From positions 1,744,001 through 1,808,000 of the forward strand of contig NZ_CP086380.1 of the NCBI RefSeq assembly GCF_020889625.1: a DNA stretch of 64,000 nucleotides. Reading direction: 5' to 3'. Shown here one piece after another: positions 1 through 8,371 of the stretch; position 1 is the stretch's first letter, and each line of letters begins with the position of its first letter. Source of the DNA: Deinococcus radiophilus (GTDB lineage: Bacteria > Deinococcota > Deinococci > Deinococcales > Deinococcaceae). A program made the position numbers and the translations under genes. Under the pieces are notes generated by a model, which searched no databases, was not told the DNA's origin, and was given only the letters and a program-made list of their open reading frames with translations.

Positions 1-1
1 G

Positions 2-595
2 GTGGTGGACTGGACTCAGGAGTACGCCAGCCGGGTGATTCAGGGCAACTGGGACGCCCGCGTCGCCGGAGCCAGTCACCGCCCACAGGACCTCTGGCCG
101 CGCTCCAAGCTGCGTCCAGCGGATCTCAAATACCTCGAAACCCTGCCGTTCGGCATCGAGGAAGACTTTGGCGGCCTGTGCTGGCGCTTTGTGCATGCCA
201 GTAGCCGGGGGGTGTTTCACAAGCTGTATCCCCACTCCAGCCTGTCCGAGCAGCTGGACAACTTCACGCCCCAACCGGAGCTGGGCCTGATGAACTATGC
301 CGACGCGCTGGTGTTCGCAGACATTCACGAAACCCTACTGCTGGATGTGGAAGGCCGCCCCATGCTGAACTGCGGCTCGGTGGGTAATCCGCTGGATAGC
401 GTGCTGCCCTCTTATCTGCTGCTGGACTTCAGCCAGCCGGGTTACGCGGCCTGCTTCGTGCGGGTGCCGTATGACCGCGCCGCCGAAGTGGCTGCTGCCG
501 AAGCCAGCGATATGCCGTTCGTGCGTGAGTACGTGGCCGAACTGATGACCGGAGCGTACCAGAAGCGTAAGGCCAAGAACCTGAGCGACTGGTAA
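2..595 (+). CDS. Metallophosphoesterase, C-terminal part (5' end outside window)
   Basis: This is the end of a calcineurin-like phosphoesterase of the YfcE type. It shows GNWD (about residue 15, equivalent to the family GNHD/E block), then VFADIHET in the place of the family GHTH block, and the typical LNCGSVGNPLD near residue 125. The first metal-binding block (GDxHG) is not present and must lie upstream of base 1, so the GTG at base 2 is not the real start. The protein probably hydrolyses a phosphoester with two metal ions in the cytoplasm, but the substrate cannot be told. The replacement of both family histidines by W and A/D-type residues suggests altered metal binding. The stop at 593-595 is followed by a convergent transporter gene. 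Confidence 0.75.
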   Translation: MVDWTQEYASRVIQGNWDARVAGASHRPQDLWPRSKLRPADLKYLETLPFGIEEDFGGLCWRFVHASSRGVFHKLYPHSSLSEQLDNFTPQPELGLMNYADALVFADIHETLLLDVEGRPMLNCGSVGNPLDSVLPSYLLLDFSQPGYAACFVRVPYDRAAEVAAAEASDMPFVREYVAELMTGAYQKRKAKNLSDW

Positions 596-608
596 CAGCC
601 AGCAGCGC

Positions 609-1273
609 TCAGGCCAGACGCCGGGTAAACAGCCACAACCCCAGCATCACCAGGGCGATGCCCAGCAGTCCATCGTTCAGGTGCGGCAGGCGCGCTGCCC
701 AGCGTGGGGCCTGGGCTGACGGAGGCCGGTTGGCCTGCCACACCAACTGGTTGCCCAGCGGGTAGCAAAAGGCCGCGATCAGGGCCGGAACTGCGCCCAG
801 CAACAGGTCGGAGATGCCGACGCTGGGCCGTCCATGCAGCTCGGAGAAGTTGACCAGGCACACCCCCGCAAAGACCAGAACCGCGTAGAGCATCACCCGG
901 CGTGGAAAGCGCTGCCCAAACAGCGCCAGCACCAGCAGGCTGGCCACCACTGTGAACTGGAAAGTGGCAGCCACCACCCAGCCACTGGCATAGGCCGCGC
1001 TGAAACAAACTAAGGCGTAAAAGGCCCTAAAGCCCACGCTGCCCGCCAGGGTCCAGAATCCCGGCTGCCGCCAGAACAGTGCCCACAGCTCGCGCAGCCG
1101 GCCAAGACCACCTTGCAGGGCAACCAGCCCCGAAAGCAGCAGCAACATAAAGACATAACGCAGGCTGGCCGACCAGAACCAGTGGCCCCCTGGCTACTGA
1201 TCATTTCATTGAGGACAAAGGTAGAGCTGAAGAAAATGCCAGCCAACAGGCCCAGCAGCATCAGGCGCAGCAA
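609..1273 (-). pseudogene. EamA/EmrE-type multidrug efflux transporter, frameshifted
   Basis: Two minus-strand frames together make one drug/metabolite transporter. The upstream frame starts at 1273 (MLRLMLLGLLAGIFFSSTF) and loses sense after SSQGATGSG; the downstream frame carries the remaining roughly 185 residues with several membrane segments. Joining them at a run of G on the coding strand near 1180-1190 gives the family-typical SSQGGHWFWSASLRY. One missing G in that run explains the break. The intact protein would be about 220-300 residues, shorter than the ten-helix EamA average, and would export small molecules across the inner membrane. The lesion is in a homopolymer, so it may be a real mutation, phase variation or a base-call error. 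It lies convergent to the phosphoesterase gene and 6 bases downstream of the VC0807-type gene on the same strand. Confidence 0.7.
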
Positions 1274-1279
1274 GGAACG

Positions 1280-2155
1280 TCAGCCCTGCCGGGGCGCAGC
1301 AACAGGAGCGTCCACTTTTCCGGCCAGCGTGGACGGCTCGAACAGGCTGGCGCCGGGGCCGAAGCGGGCCACGGCCGCACGGTGCAGCAGCCAGAAGGCC
1401 AAGCCTACCCCCACCAGACTGATCAGCATGCTGGGCACGCGCATGATGGCATTCACGTGCGCCACCTGAGCGTTGAAGTCGTCGGTGCCAAATTTGGCGA
1501 CGACCTGGCCGTAGTTCACCACCGAGTTCATGATGCCGCTCACAATGTCCACCAGCGCAAAGACGATGGTGCCATGAACCACGGCGCGGTGAATGGCCGG
1601 ATCATGCATCGCCCGCTGCGACAGGGCGCGGTTTTCGGGGCTTTCGCTCAGACTGGCTGCGTCCATAAAGATACGGAACAGCGGGAGGCGCGTGCCCGCA
1701 CTGATCAAAAATGCCAGGCCCAGCAGATAGGACCGCGCACTGTCTTTAATGGCGTACCAGAAGCCGTCCACGTACCAGAAAGCCAGCGCCCCACCCACCA
1801 GTGCCCCAGCGCCGCCCAGCAGGGCCACCGGGCTGACATTGCGGTTTTTGATCAGGTCCCAGGCGACGTAGGCAACCGGAACCAGCGCAGCAGCGAGATA
1901 AGCGCGGACATTGCCCGCCGTGTCTCCGCCAAACAGATCATCTGCCGCCGAAAAGCCGCTGCCAAGTAGGTCGGGGCTGAGAATCGCAATCGGAATGATC
2001 AGCGTGAAGATCAGGTCGCGGATGGTCTGCGGCACCGCGCTCTTGGCCGGATTGCGCGCAGCGGGGTTCTGGGCGTGGGTGGTCACGTTGGCCGTCAGGT
2101 CCGGCGTGGTCCCCTGAGCCGGATTCTGCGGGCGGTTGGGGCGCGGGTCCGTCAT
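1280..2155 (-). CDS. VC0807-type integral membrane protein
   Basis: A 291-residue membrane protein of the VC0807 group, which is distantly like intracellular septation protein A; the biochemical role of the group is unknown. After a polar, N/P/A-rich tail of about 40 residues come six or so hydrophobic segments starting with LIFTLIIPIAILSPDLL, then AALVPVAYVAWDLIKNRNVS, which is a characteristic block of the family. The C-terminus is again polar. The ATG at 2155 is preceded by AGAGG four bases upstream, supporting this start. The gene runs in the same direction as the broken EamA-type transporter and probably shares its transcript. Confidence 0.7.
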   Translation of the reverse strand: MTDPRPNRPQNPAQGTTPDLTANVTTHAQNPAARNPAKSAVPQTIRDLIFTLIIPIAILSPDLLGSGFSAADDLFGGDTAGNVRAYLAAALVPVAYVAWDLIKNRNVSPVALLGGAGALVGGALAFWYVDGFWYAIKDSARSYLLGLAFLISAGTRLPLFRIFMDAASLSESPENRALSQRAMHDPAIHRAVVHGTIVFALVDIVSGIMNSVVNYGQVVAKFGTDDFNAQVAHVNAIMRVPSMLISLVGVGLAFWLLHRAAVARFGPGASLFEPSTLAGKVDAPVAAPRQG

Positions 2156-2267
2156 GGCCTCTTACTATGCCACGCTGGGCCTGACACACCGCTGATGCTG
2201 CCGTCCTCCCTATGCCCCTCCCCTGGATATAGCCCTGTGAGCACTCACGCGTTAGCCTGCGGGGCGT

Positions 2268-2831
2268 ATGGAGCTTTCGACTGCCCTCCTCCTTAACGCC
2301 CTGATGATTTTCAGCCTGCGGATCATAGACGTATCGCTAGGCACGCTACGTATCGGCATGATCGTGCGTGGGCGGCGCAACTTGGCGGCGGTGCTCAGTT
2401 TTTTCGAGTCGCTGATCTGGCTGGTGGCGGCAGCGCAGGTGCTGGGCAACCTCGAAAGCCCGGTGCAGTTCGTGGCCTACGCTGGGGGCTACGCCGCCGG
2501 TACGTTGGTCGGCGCCTGGATCGAACAGTGGCTGGCGGTGGGCAAGGTGGTCATGCGCGCCTTTGTCCCGGTCAATGCACCGGACGTAGCAGCGGCCCTG
2601 CGCAGTGCCGGATATTACGTTACGGCCCTGAACGGTTCCGGGCGTGACGGCGACGTGCGGGTCCTGTTCAGCGTGATTCCGCGCAAGCAGTCTTCCAAGG
2701 TGCTGCGGCTGATTGAGGAAGTCTATCCCAAGGCCTTCGTGACCATTGAGGAGGTCAACACTGCCGACTTGCAAGAAGCAGCGATACGCCAAGAACGCAT
2801 GGCGCGGCGGTTCCGGGTTCAGCGCAAATAA
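2268..2831 (+). CDS. UPF0316/DUF2179-family membrane protein
   Basis: A 187-residue protein with three N-terminal membrane segments (about residues 5-25, 38-60 and 65-90) followed by a soluble domain of the DUF2179 type ending in a basic tail (RMARRFRVQRK). The order of a DUF5698-like membrane half and a DUF2179 half is typical of UPF0316 proteins such as YebE of Bacillus. The DUF2179 half has an ACT-like predicted fold in related proteins, so ligand binding is plausible, but no function is established. It is divergent from the VC0807-type gene. No strong ribosome-binding site is visible before the ATG. Confidence 0.75.
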   Translation: MELSTALLLNALMIFSLRIIDVSLGTLRIGMIVRGRRNLAAVLSFFESLIWLVAAAQVLGNLESPVQFVAYAGGYAAGTLVGAWIEQWLAVGKVVMRAFVPVNAPDVAAALRSAGYYVTALNGSGRDGDVRVLFSVIPRKQSSKVLRLIEEVYPKAFVTIEEVNTADLQEAAIRQERMARRFRVQRK

Positions 2832-2880
2832 CGCATTCCTGCGGATCTCTGGTGTAACCCTTCATTTTTGAACCTGGCTG

Positions 2881-2936
2881 GGGTGAATTCTCATATGGCC
2901 AAGCATGGGGCTACCTAGCCTGAATGTAATTCACCC
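2881..2936. promoter_or_regulatory. Inverted repeat in the leader of the EF-hand-like gene
   Basis: GGGTGAATT at 2881-2889 and AATTCACCC at 2928-2936 form a perfect 9-bp inverted repeat with 38 bases between the arms. The right arm ends just before the ribosome-binding site AAGGAGG (2937-2943) of the gene starting at 2952. It could be a pair of operator half-sites or an mRNA hairpin that covers the ribosome-binding site. Confidence 0.4.
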
Positions 2937-2951
2937 AAGGAGGTTTCAATT

Positions 2952-3401
2952 ATGACGATGTTCAAAGACCTGCAACGCGAGATTCACGAGAAAATGGCTT
3001 CACTGGGCGGCGCTGGCGACCCCCGTGACACCAACCATGACGGCGTGGTGAGCAGCCAGGAAGCTGCTGCTTATGTGCGCGACTACCTGCAAAGCGCCTC
3101 CCCTGAGGAGCGCGAAAGTGTCATGCGCGAGTACATGGGCGGCCTGAGCAAAGACGACCGCCGCCAGATGGGCGACGCCATTGTCCGCAGCCCCAGCAAC
3201 CCCGTGCAGAAAGTGGACACTGACGACGACCGCGACCTGATCGACGCCTACACCAAGACGGCCCAGGCCCCGGATCAGAACGGCAAGAGCCCGCTGGAAG
3301 CCGCTTTTGATGAAGGTGGAGCGCTGAGCAGCCCGCTGGCTAAAGCCGGTCTGGTGGGTCTAGCTGCCGTGATCGGTTCTTCAGTCCTGCGTAACAAGTA
3401 A
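2952..3401 (+). CDS. EF-hand-like small protein, function unknown
   Basis: A 149-residue acidic protein. Residues about 25-37 read DTNHDGVVSSQEA, a good single EF-hand calcium loop (D-x-N-x-D-G-x-x-x-x-x-E). The middle is rich in charged residues (EERESVMREYMGGLSKDDRR), and the last 25 residues (LAKAGLVGLAAVIGSSVLR) are hydrophobic and could be a membrane anchor or amphipathic helix. The ATG at 2952 has an excellent ribosome-binding site, AAGGAGG, eight bases upstream. I do not recognise a named family; it resembles short hypothetical proteins of Deinococcus. A terminator follows at 3437, so it is probably a single-gene transcript. Confidence 0.7.
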   Translation: MTMFKDLQREIHEKMASLGGAGDPRDTNHDGVVSSQEAAAYVRDYLQSASPEERESVMREYMGGLSKDDRRQMGDAIVRSPSNPVQKVDTDDDRDLIDAYTKTAQAPDQNGKSPLEAAFDEGGALSSPLAKAGLVGLAAVIGSSVLRNK

Positions 3402-3436
3402 GCCCGCTCAAGCCAGCCCAGCCACCTGATCTGACT

Positions 3437-3465
3437 CCCGTACCCGCATAGGCACGGGGGTTTTT
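3437..3465 (+). terminator. Rho-independent terminator after the EF-hand-like gene
   Basis: CCCGTACC pairs with GGCACGGG (one A/C mismatch) around the loop CGCATA, followed by G and five T (3461-3465). Confidence 0.75.
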
Positions 3466-3503
3466 GCTGGAATTCAGCGTGCGCGGGGTACACTCGGCAG
3501 AAC

Positions 3504-4577
3504 ATGCCGCTTGAGTTTCTCGTCCGGATCGCACAGACCCCGGCCCCGACCTTTGCAGAAGGCGCACGGGCCAGCCTGATCACGCAACTATGGCGCGACC
3601 TGGGGTATCACCCTCAGACGGACGCGGTGGGCAACGTGCTGGTCAAGATTGATCCTCCCAGCGCCGGGGCAAGTGGGCGTGGACCACTGATGCTGGCCTC
3701 ACACCTGGACACCGTCTTCCCAGCCCAGACCGATGTGCGCGTCCAGCAGCAAGTAGAGCGCTGGTCTGGCCCTGGCCTGGGCGACAATTCGTCCAGTCTG
3801 GCCGTGCTGACGGCGCTGCTGCGTGACCTGGACCACCGCACCCTACGTGCCCCACTCTGGGTGGCTGCGAATGTGGGCGAGGAAGGTCTGGGTGATCTGC
3901 GTGGGGCCAAATATCTACTGGCCGAACATGCCCGTGAGCTGGGGGCCTTTGTAGCAGTAGACGGTTATCTGGGATCGGTGGTCACGCAGGCCGTGGGGGT
4001 ACGGCGTTATCAGGCCACTTTTCATGGGGGGGGGGGCCACTCCTGGGGCGAAGCTGTTCCCAGCGCCGTGCATGCTCTGGGAGAAGCAGTGCGTGACCTG
4101 TACGCCCTGCCCCGGCCCACCCAGCCACGCACCACCCTGAATGTGGGTGTCGTTTCAGGCGGCAGCTCGGTCAACTCGATTGCGGCGCAGGCATCACTGC
4201 TGCTGGACCTGCGCTCATTGGGCAGCCAGGAACTGCAGGAACTGGACCATCAGGCGGTGGCAACTCTGCACGGCGCGGCCCGCCGGGTGGGCGTGCGGCT
4301 GGACCTGGAACGGGTCGGGGACCGTCCCGGCGGCCTCCTGAACACCCGTGAATTGCTGCCCCTGGCCCACGCTGCCGCTCAGCGAGTGGGCGTCACCCTA
4401 CGCGAAGCGGCCAGTTCCACCGACGCGAATGCGGCGGCTCCCTACGGCCTGCCCACGCTGTCGCTGGGGGTGTACCGGGGCGGCCATGCGCACCGTGAGG
4501 ACGAATGGGTGGACCCCCACAGCCACGCGCAAGGATTGGGATTGCTGCAAGCCTTCATAGCAAACTACCAGCGCTAG
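3504..4577 (+). CDS. M20-family metallopeptidase
   Basis: A 357-residue zinc peptidase of the M20 family (ArgE/DapE/CPG2 type), probably acting on small peptides or acylated amino acids in the cytoplasm. The metal-binding and catalytic blocks are visible: SHLDTVFP (about residue 66-73, first metal His and general-base-associated Asp), GLGDNSSSLA (about 91-100, bridging Asp), NVGEEGLGDLRG (about 122-133, catalytic Glu pair), GGGGHSWG in the dimerisation domain, and STDAN near residue 311 (Asp/Asn in place of the usual last His region). A final HAHREDEW follows. A -10 box TACACT lies nine bases before the ATG, so the mRNA is probably leaderless. The substrate cannot be assigned. Confidence 0.85.
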   Translation: MPLEFLVRIAQTPAPTFAEGARASLITQLWRDLGYHPQTDAVGNVLVKIDPPSAGASGRGPLMLASHLDTVFPAQTDVRVQQQVERWSGPGLGDNSSSLAVLTALLRDLDHRTLRAPLWVAANVGEEGLGDLRGAKYLLAEHARELGAFVAVDGYLGSVVTQAVGVRRYQATFHGGGGHSWGEAVPSAVHALGEAVRDLYALPRPTQPRTTLNVGVVSGGSSVNSIAAQASLLLDLRSLGSQELQELDHQAVATLHGAARRVGVRLDLERVGDRPGGLLNTRELLPLAHAAAQRVGVTLREAASSTDANAAAPYGLPTLSLGVYRGGHAHREDEWVDPHSHAQGLGLLQAFIANYQR

Positions 4578-4580
4578 CAA

Positions 4581-4922
4581 CTACCCCTCCAAGGGAATCA
4601 GTTGCAGTTGGCCGCCTTCAACATGGCCATCAATCGTGAGCACTTCCAGGCGGCAGGGCAGGTCGTCACGGCCCAGCTCACGCGTCAGATAGGTCAGGGC
4701 CGCACGGTGCATCAACGCCAGCTTACGTGGGGTGACACTTTCAGCCGCACTGCCGTAGTGAGCCTGACGGCGGTGACGCACTTCCGTAAAGATCAGGGTG
4801 TCCCCATCGCGGGTAATCAGGTCAATCTCGCCGCCAGGAATCCGGTAGTTGCGCGCCACCACTTCACGGCCCAGAGAGCTCAGATAGCGGGCGGCACGGT
4901 CCTCAGCGTCGGCTCCCTTCAC
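4581..4922 (-). CDS. YraN family (UPF0102) nuclease-like protein
   Basis: A 113-residue protein of the UPF0102/YraN family, which has a restriction-endonuclease-like fold resembling Holliday-junction resolvases. The family core is clear: [16 protein letters not shown] at the N-terminus, [20 protein letters not shown] (the E-x-D pair), and TEVRHRR in the position of the family E-V-K block. The lysine of E-V-K is replaced by Arg here. The ATG overlaps the stop of the dsRNA-binding gene by four bases (ATGA, 4919-4922), so the two are translationally coupled. The stop is three bases from the convergent M20 peptidase stop. Confidence 0.88.
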   Translation of the reverse strand: MKGADAEDRAARYLSSLGREVVARNYRIPGGEIDLITRDGDTLIFTEVRHRRQAHYGSAAESVTPRKLALMHRAALTYLTRELGRDDLPCRLEVLTIDGHVEGGQLQLIPLEG

Positions 4923-5329
4923 TGCTTCTCAGGCTCGGAACCGGGCTGATGGCCGAGCTGTGCCAGGAGTTCGCGGTATAGGCCCGCAGCGTCAGCGGCC
5001 ACCTGGGGGAGTGGGGCGTCCAGAGCAGCGCGTTCGTCAGCCACCGCCAAGGCTTCGGCCAGCACACCGGGATAGATCGGCCACGAGGCGGGCATCACTG
5101 CTCCAATGCCCGTGTCAGGGGACTGGCGACCCAGCGCCTCCTCAGCAGCCAGCCGCTCAGCCTCGCGCTTGCTGCTGCCTCGCCCATGTCCCAGAACCTC
5201 ACCGCCGCTCCAGACCTGAGCCTGAAACGAAGGGGCGTGGGGCGGCCCACTTTCCTCAACCCGGAATTCGGGCGGACGGCCTTCAGCACTCAGCCGGGCA
5301 ATCAGCTCACCTTTGGGGTTGTCGGTCAT
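4919..5329 (-). CDS. Double-stranded RNA-binding domain protein
   Basis: A 136-residue protein whose first 68 residues form one dsRNA-binding domain: [19 protein letters not shown] (helix 1), [17 protein letters not shown] (strands 1-2), [20 protein letters not shown] (strand 3 and the KRxAE helix that contacts RNA). The remaining 60 residues are Ala/Pro-rich with no recognisable enzyme domain, so it is not RNase III. It forms an operon with the YraN-type gene through a four-base overlap. The partner RNA is unknown; the pairing of a dsRNA-binder with a nuclease-like protein hints at nucleic-acid processing, which is inference only. Confidence 0.85.
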   Translation of the reverse strand: MTDNPKGELIARLSAEGRPPEFRVEESGPPHAPSFQAQVWSGGEVLGHGRGSSKREAERLAAEEALGRQSPDTGIGAVMPASWPIYPGVLAEALAVADERAALDAPLPQVAADAAGLYRELLAQLGHQPGSEPEKQ

Positions 5330-5346
5330 GCCGCAGGATACCCCGC

Positions 5347-6117
5347 CTACGGACTGGCCTGCGGCAGCGGCTGAGTCACACTCCAGATTCCGGCAAAGTT
5401 GGCCAGCTGGGTATTGGTTGCTGGCACGGCGTAAGCGCTGATGCTGCCGTCCAGATACAGGGCGTCAGGGCAGTGCAGGGTATCGCGGTAAAACACAGCA
5501 AAGGCATAGAAGTTCACAGGCGCATTACTCACCGCAAACCGTACCCGCCCGTCACTGCATACGCCCACCCCACTGCGAACCTTGAAGGACGAGCTGCCCT
5601 TGTTAAACGACGGATGGATGTTGCCCCGGCGCAGCAGCAGCGGCCCCGACTGTGTGGCGTAATCCGGCTGCAGCTTCTGGGACACATATTCTGCCGTTTC
5701 ACTTATGCCTGCTTGGTCACCCTTGACCCAGAACACTCCGTTGGGAAGCAGCGCGAAGTTGCCACCCGTCCGGGCAAAGTTAGGCGGGATCAATTCCTCG
5801 CCCCCTTCAACATGCAGCCCCAAGGGACGGTAGCCAGGCGCGTAAATCCCGCTGTTGGTCAAGAACAGCGCCCGGTCGCCTTCCTTGCGCAGACGCTCAC
5901 GCAATTGTGCGAAGGTCAGGTAAGGCTGCCCCGTGGTCGGGTTGATCCAGTGAAGCCGCAAGTCATCGCGGCGCAGGTCCACCGTGGCCACCGTGTAGGT
6001 GGTCAGGTCGCCCCTGATCTGCTGCAAAGTCAGCGCCTGAGCCGCTGGGCCACCCAGCAGGGTCAGGGTCAGCGCTGCACTACCAGTGAGCTTGTGCCAT
6101 TGCATCCCCGTCATCAT
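5347..6117 (-). CDS. Secreted phosphodiester glycosidase family protein
   Basis: About 255 residues with an N-terminal signal sequence (hydrophobic [18 protein letters not shown]) and the phosphodiester glycosidase (NAGPA) domain. Landmarks are [35 protein letters not shown], and [18 protein letters not shown], ending with [11 protein letters not shown], which matches the family D-G-G-x-S block with S replacing the second G. The family removes a sugar from a phosphodiester, in bacteria probably on cell-wall or exported polymers. The start is uncertain: ATGs at 6141, 6117 and 6105 are all in frame; the last is directly before the signal core. It stands alone upstream of the dsRNA-binding/YraN pair. 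Confidence 0.82.
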   Translation of the reverse strand: MMTGMQWHKLTGSAALTLTLLGGPAAQALTLQQIRGDLTTYTVATVDLRRDDLRLHWINPTTGQPYLTFAQLRERLRKEGDRALFLTNSGIYAPGYRPLGLHVEGGEELIPPNFARTGGNFALLPNGVFWVKGDQAGISETAEYVSQKLQPDYATQSGPLLLRRGNIHPSFNKGSSSFKVRSGVGVCSDGRVRFAVSNAPVNFYAFAVFYRDTLHCPDALYLDGSISAYAVPATNTQLANFAGIWSVTQPLPQASP

Positions 6118-6238
6118 GACGGCTTGGCCGCCTGGCCGCATGAAGGTGATGTGAGAGCGGACTTGTTTGCTCTAGCAGAGGGCTTGCAAGGATGCGGGGG
6201 CTATGTTACTCTTCTTTTCGCGCCTGAAAAGGTGTACA

Positions 6239-6350
<112 letters not shown>

Positions 6351-6440
6351 TATTTTCTCCCAGAGAATGAGTTTGAGCGAAACTCACTTGGTCGGATGCT
6401 CTCCAGGGGTTACGAAGATGTCGTCAGAAGGAGGTCCAAG

Positions 6441-7334
6441 ATGACCACTGACGAACTCTGGCAGGACTTCTACCTGCACCTGCGGGCAAGGCGGCGCAGT
6501 GAGAAGACCATCGTTTTCTACCGCACCACCCAGCGCGTCTTCAGCCGTTTCGTGAAAGAGCACCAGCTACCCGAGCAGGCTGAGCAGCTCACCATCCGTC
6601 ACCTGCGGCTCTTCCTGCGTCACCTTGAGGAAAGCGGTCTCGCTCCTGGAGGTGTCCATGCTCATGCACGTGCCCTCAGAGCGCTATTCAACTGGGCAGA
6701 GCGTGAAGACCTGCTGGACCACAACCCGGTCAAACGGCTGGAGATGCCAAGTGTTGCCCGCAGGCGGCTGCCTACCGTCACACCCCAACAGGTCAAAGAA
6801 CTCGTCAAAGTCAGCAGCCAGCTGGACCAGCCCAAGCGCGACACTGCGCTGCTGATGCTGATGTTTGATACCGGACTGCGCATTCAGGAGGTGGCGAACC
6901 TGCAACTGGACGACCTGCTTCTGGAAAAGGGGTTACTGCGCGTGACTGGCAAGGGTGATAAGGAACGCTTCGTACCTATCGGAGCCAACAGCATGCTTGC
7001 CCTCAAGGTATACCTACGGCGCGAACGCAAGCCACTGCATGACCGCATCCAGGCGGTCTTCGTAAACCGCATGGGGCGACCCTTGACCAAAAGTGGCATG
7101 ACCATCCGCCTCCACAAGCTGACCCGGCTGGTCGGACGTGAGCGTGCCGAGTGCGCCCCGCACGCCTTTCGCCGTGGCTTCGCGGTGGAGTTCCTACGCA
7201 ACGGGGGCGACGTGTTCACCCTGCAGCAGATTCTGGGGCACAGCAGCCTCGATATGACCCGTCGCTACGTGACCTTCCTGGATGACGACCTGCGGGCGGC
7301 TCACCTGCGCTACTCACCAGGAGACCGCCTATGA
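6441..7334 (+). CDS. int: Tyrosine recombinase/integrase of the island
   Basis: A 297-residue XerC/D-like site-specific recombinase. The N-terminal SAM-like domain (about 1-95) binds the core site; the catalytic domain shows R in GLRIQEVANL (about 146), K in GKGDKERFVPIG (about 173), H-x-x-R in PHAFRRGF (about 241-244), LGHSS (about 266) and the nucleophile in MTRRYV (about 276). The chosen ATG at 6441 has GGAGG nine bases upstream; an upstream in-frame start at 6396 would lack this. It directly follows the tRNA-Asn att repeat and presumably carries out integration and excision of the island. Its stop overlaps the start of the next gene (ATGA, 7331-7334), which ties that gene's expression to it. 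It lacks the arm-binding N-terminal domain of lambda-type integrases. Confidence 0.93.
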   Translation: MTTDELWQDFYLHLRARRRSEKTIVFYRTTQRVFSRFVKEHQLPEQAEQLTIRHLRLFLRHLEESGLAPGGVHAHARALRALFNWAEREDLLDHNPVKRLEMPSVARRRLPTVTPQQVKELVKVSSQLDQPKRDTALLMLMFDTGLRIQEVANLQLDDLLLEKGLLRVTGKGDKERFVPIGANSMLALKVYLRRERKPLHDRIQAVFVNRMGRPLTKSGMTIRLHKLTRLVGRERAECAPHAFRRGFAVEFLRNGGDVFTLQQILGHSSLDMTRRYVTFLDDDLRAAHLRYSPGDRL

Positions 7335-8155
7335 ACCGACCGAACATTTACGCTGCCGTGGAATGGATTCAAAACGCTCCCACGGAAGAGCCAGGGCTGC
7401 TAAGAGGCGAAGACTTCATGCTGCGTTACGCGCAACCTGAGTCCACTGCCGCCAAACGACTGAGGCGAGAAGCAGACCTGCTGCCTAAACTTGCGCAGCT
7501 GGACCTGAGTGTACCTATCCTGCTGGAGTTCTATGAGGGCGGTGAAGCCTCACCCCTGACCACCAGTCTGCAAGCTCCAGTCGATAATCCTAGTGGGATC
7601 TGGCGTTACGGCACCGCCGAAGAACCTGATGAAGTCTGGGAGCAGGTCGGAGCATACCTGCAGAAGCTTCATCAGGCTGATGCCATCTTCGCCTCTCCAG
7701 AACGGCGGCTGCCTGAGCCTGGCTCTGTCCTGGTCACGCTGCGTAAAGATGGTGTTCTCTCTGCCGAAACAGCCACCCTGTTGGGCAACATCCTGGAGAT
7801 GCTCAGGAGCGAGCTATCCGCTGAGCCAGTCGTCAATCTTCACGGCAAGCTGACCCCAGACCGCCTGATCCTGGACGAGGAGGACGAGCTTCTGGGCATC
7901 TGGGACTGGAGCCATGCGCGGGTGGGTTCTGCACCGCTTGATTTTCTCCATCTGCCTGCCAGCGCCACCGAAGGGATACTGCGGTCCTACCCATTTCCCG
8001 ATTTCCCGCTGCACCTGGAGCAGACATATCTCCAGCAACTGCTGCTCGACCTTCAGCAAGCTGCCACAGGAGACCATCATGCTCTTGACCGCATCACCTC
8101 ACGAAGTCTGGAGTGGTGGCTCAGAGGCATGACGCGCAGTTCCGTTCAAAATTGA
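7331..8155 (+). CDS. Aminoglycoside-phosphotransferase-like degenerate kinase
   Basis: A 274-residue protein with the layout of the APH/choline-kinase fold. MLRYAQPE with an Arg takes the place of the ATP-binding Lys strand, RREADLLPKL resembles the helix-C Glu block, and VVNLHGKLTPDRLILD (about 170-185) matches the catalytic loop HGDLxxxNxL, but the catalytic Asp is Lys and the metal-binding Asn is Arg. GIWDWSHARVGSAPLDFL matches the I-D-W-x-x-A-x-x-G-x-P block and keeps its Asp. The catalytic base is missing, so it is probably a pseudokinase or binding protein, not a resistance enzyme. It overlaps the integrase stop by four bases and is likely cotranslated with it, suggesting a role in control of the island; that is inference. 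Confidence 0.6.
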   Translation: MNRPNIYAAVEWIQNAPTEEPGLLRGEDFMLRYAQPESTAAKRLRREADLLPKLAQLDLSVPILLEFYEGGEASPLTTSLQAPVDNPSGIWRYGTAEEPDEVWEQVGAYLQKLHQADAIFASPERRLPEPGSVLVTLRKDGVLSAETATLLGNILEMLRSELSAEPVVNLHGKLTPDRLILDEEDELLGIWDWSHARVGSAPLDFLHLPASATEGILRSYPFPDFPLHLEQTYLQQLLLDLQQAATGDHHALDRITSRSLEWWLRGMTRSSVQN

Positions 8156-8254
8156 GCTACCGAACTCAGATTGCCCACAGCGGCATGCTCTACTGGAGAT
8201 ACAGAAGACGCGCCCCTCTAACATCCAGAACGTCCAGCAAATCAACCTGCCCCA

Positions 8255-8290
8255 CACCCCAGTCTCAAACGGCTGGGGTGCTCTTGTTCG
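8255..8290 (+). terminator. Terminator after the integrase operon
   Basis: CACCCCAG (8255-8262) pairs with CTGGGGTG (8273-8280) around a ten-base loop, followed by CTCTTGTT. It closes the int/kinase-like transcript. Confidence 0.65.
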
Positions 8291-8371
8291 GCGCAACAGC
8301 CCTACCGCAACACACCCGTAACCTCTCCCCTTCCAGATACAGCCCTCGCTGTGAGCGCGTCTGGAGGAAGT

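Noticed and set aside
7331..8155. Aminoglycoside resistance gene
   Set aside because: The catalytic Asp and metal-binding Asn of the phosphotransferase loop are missing, so resistance is not supported.
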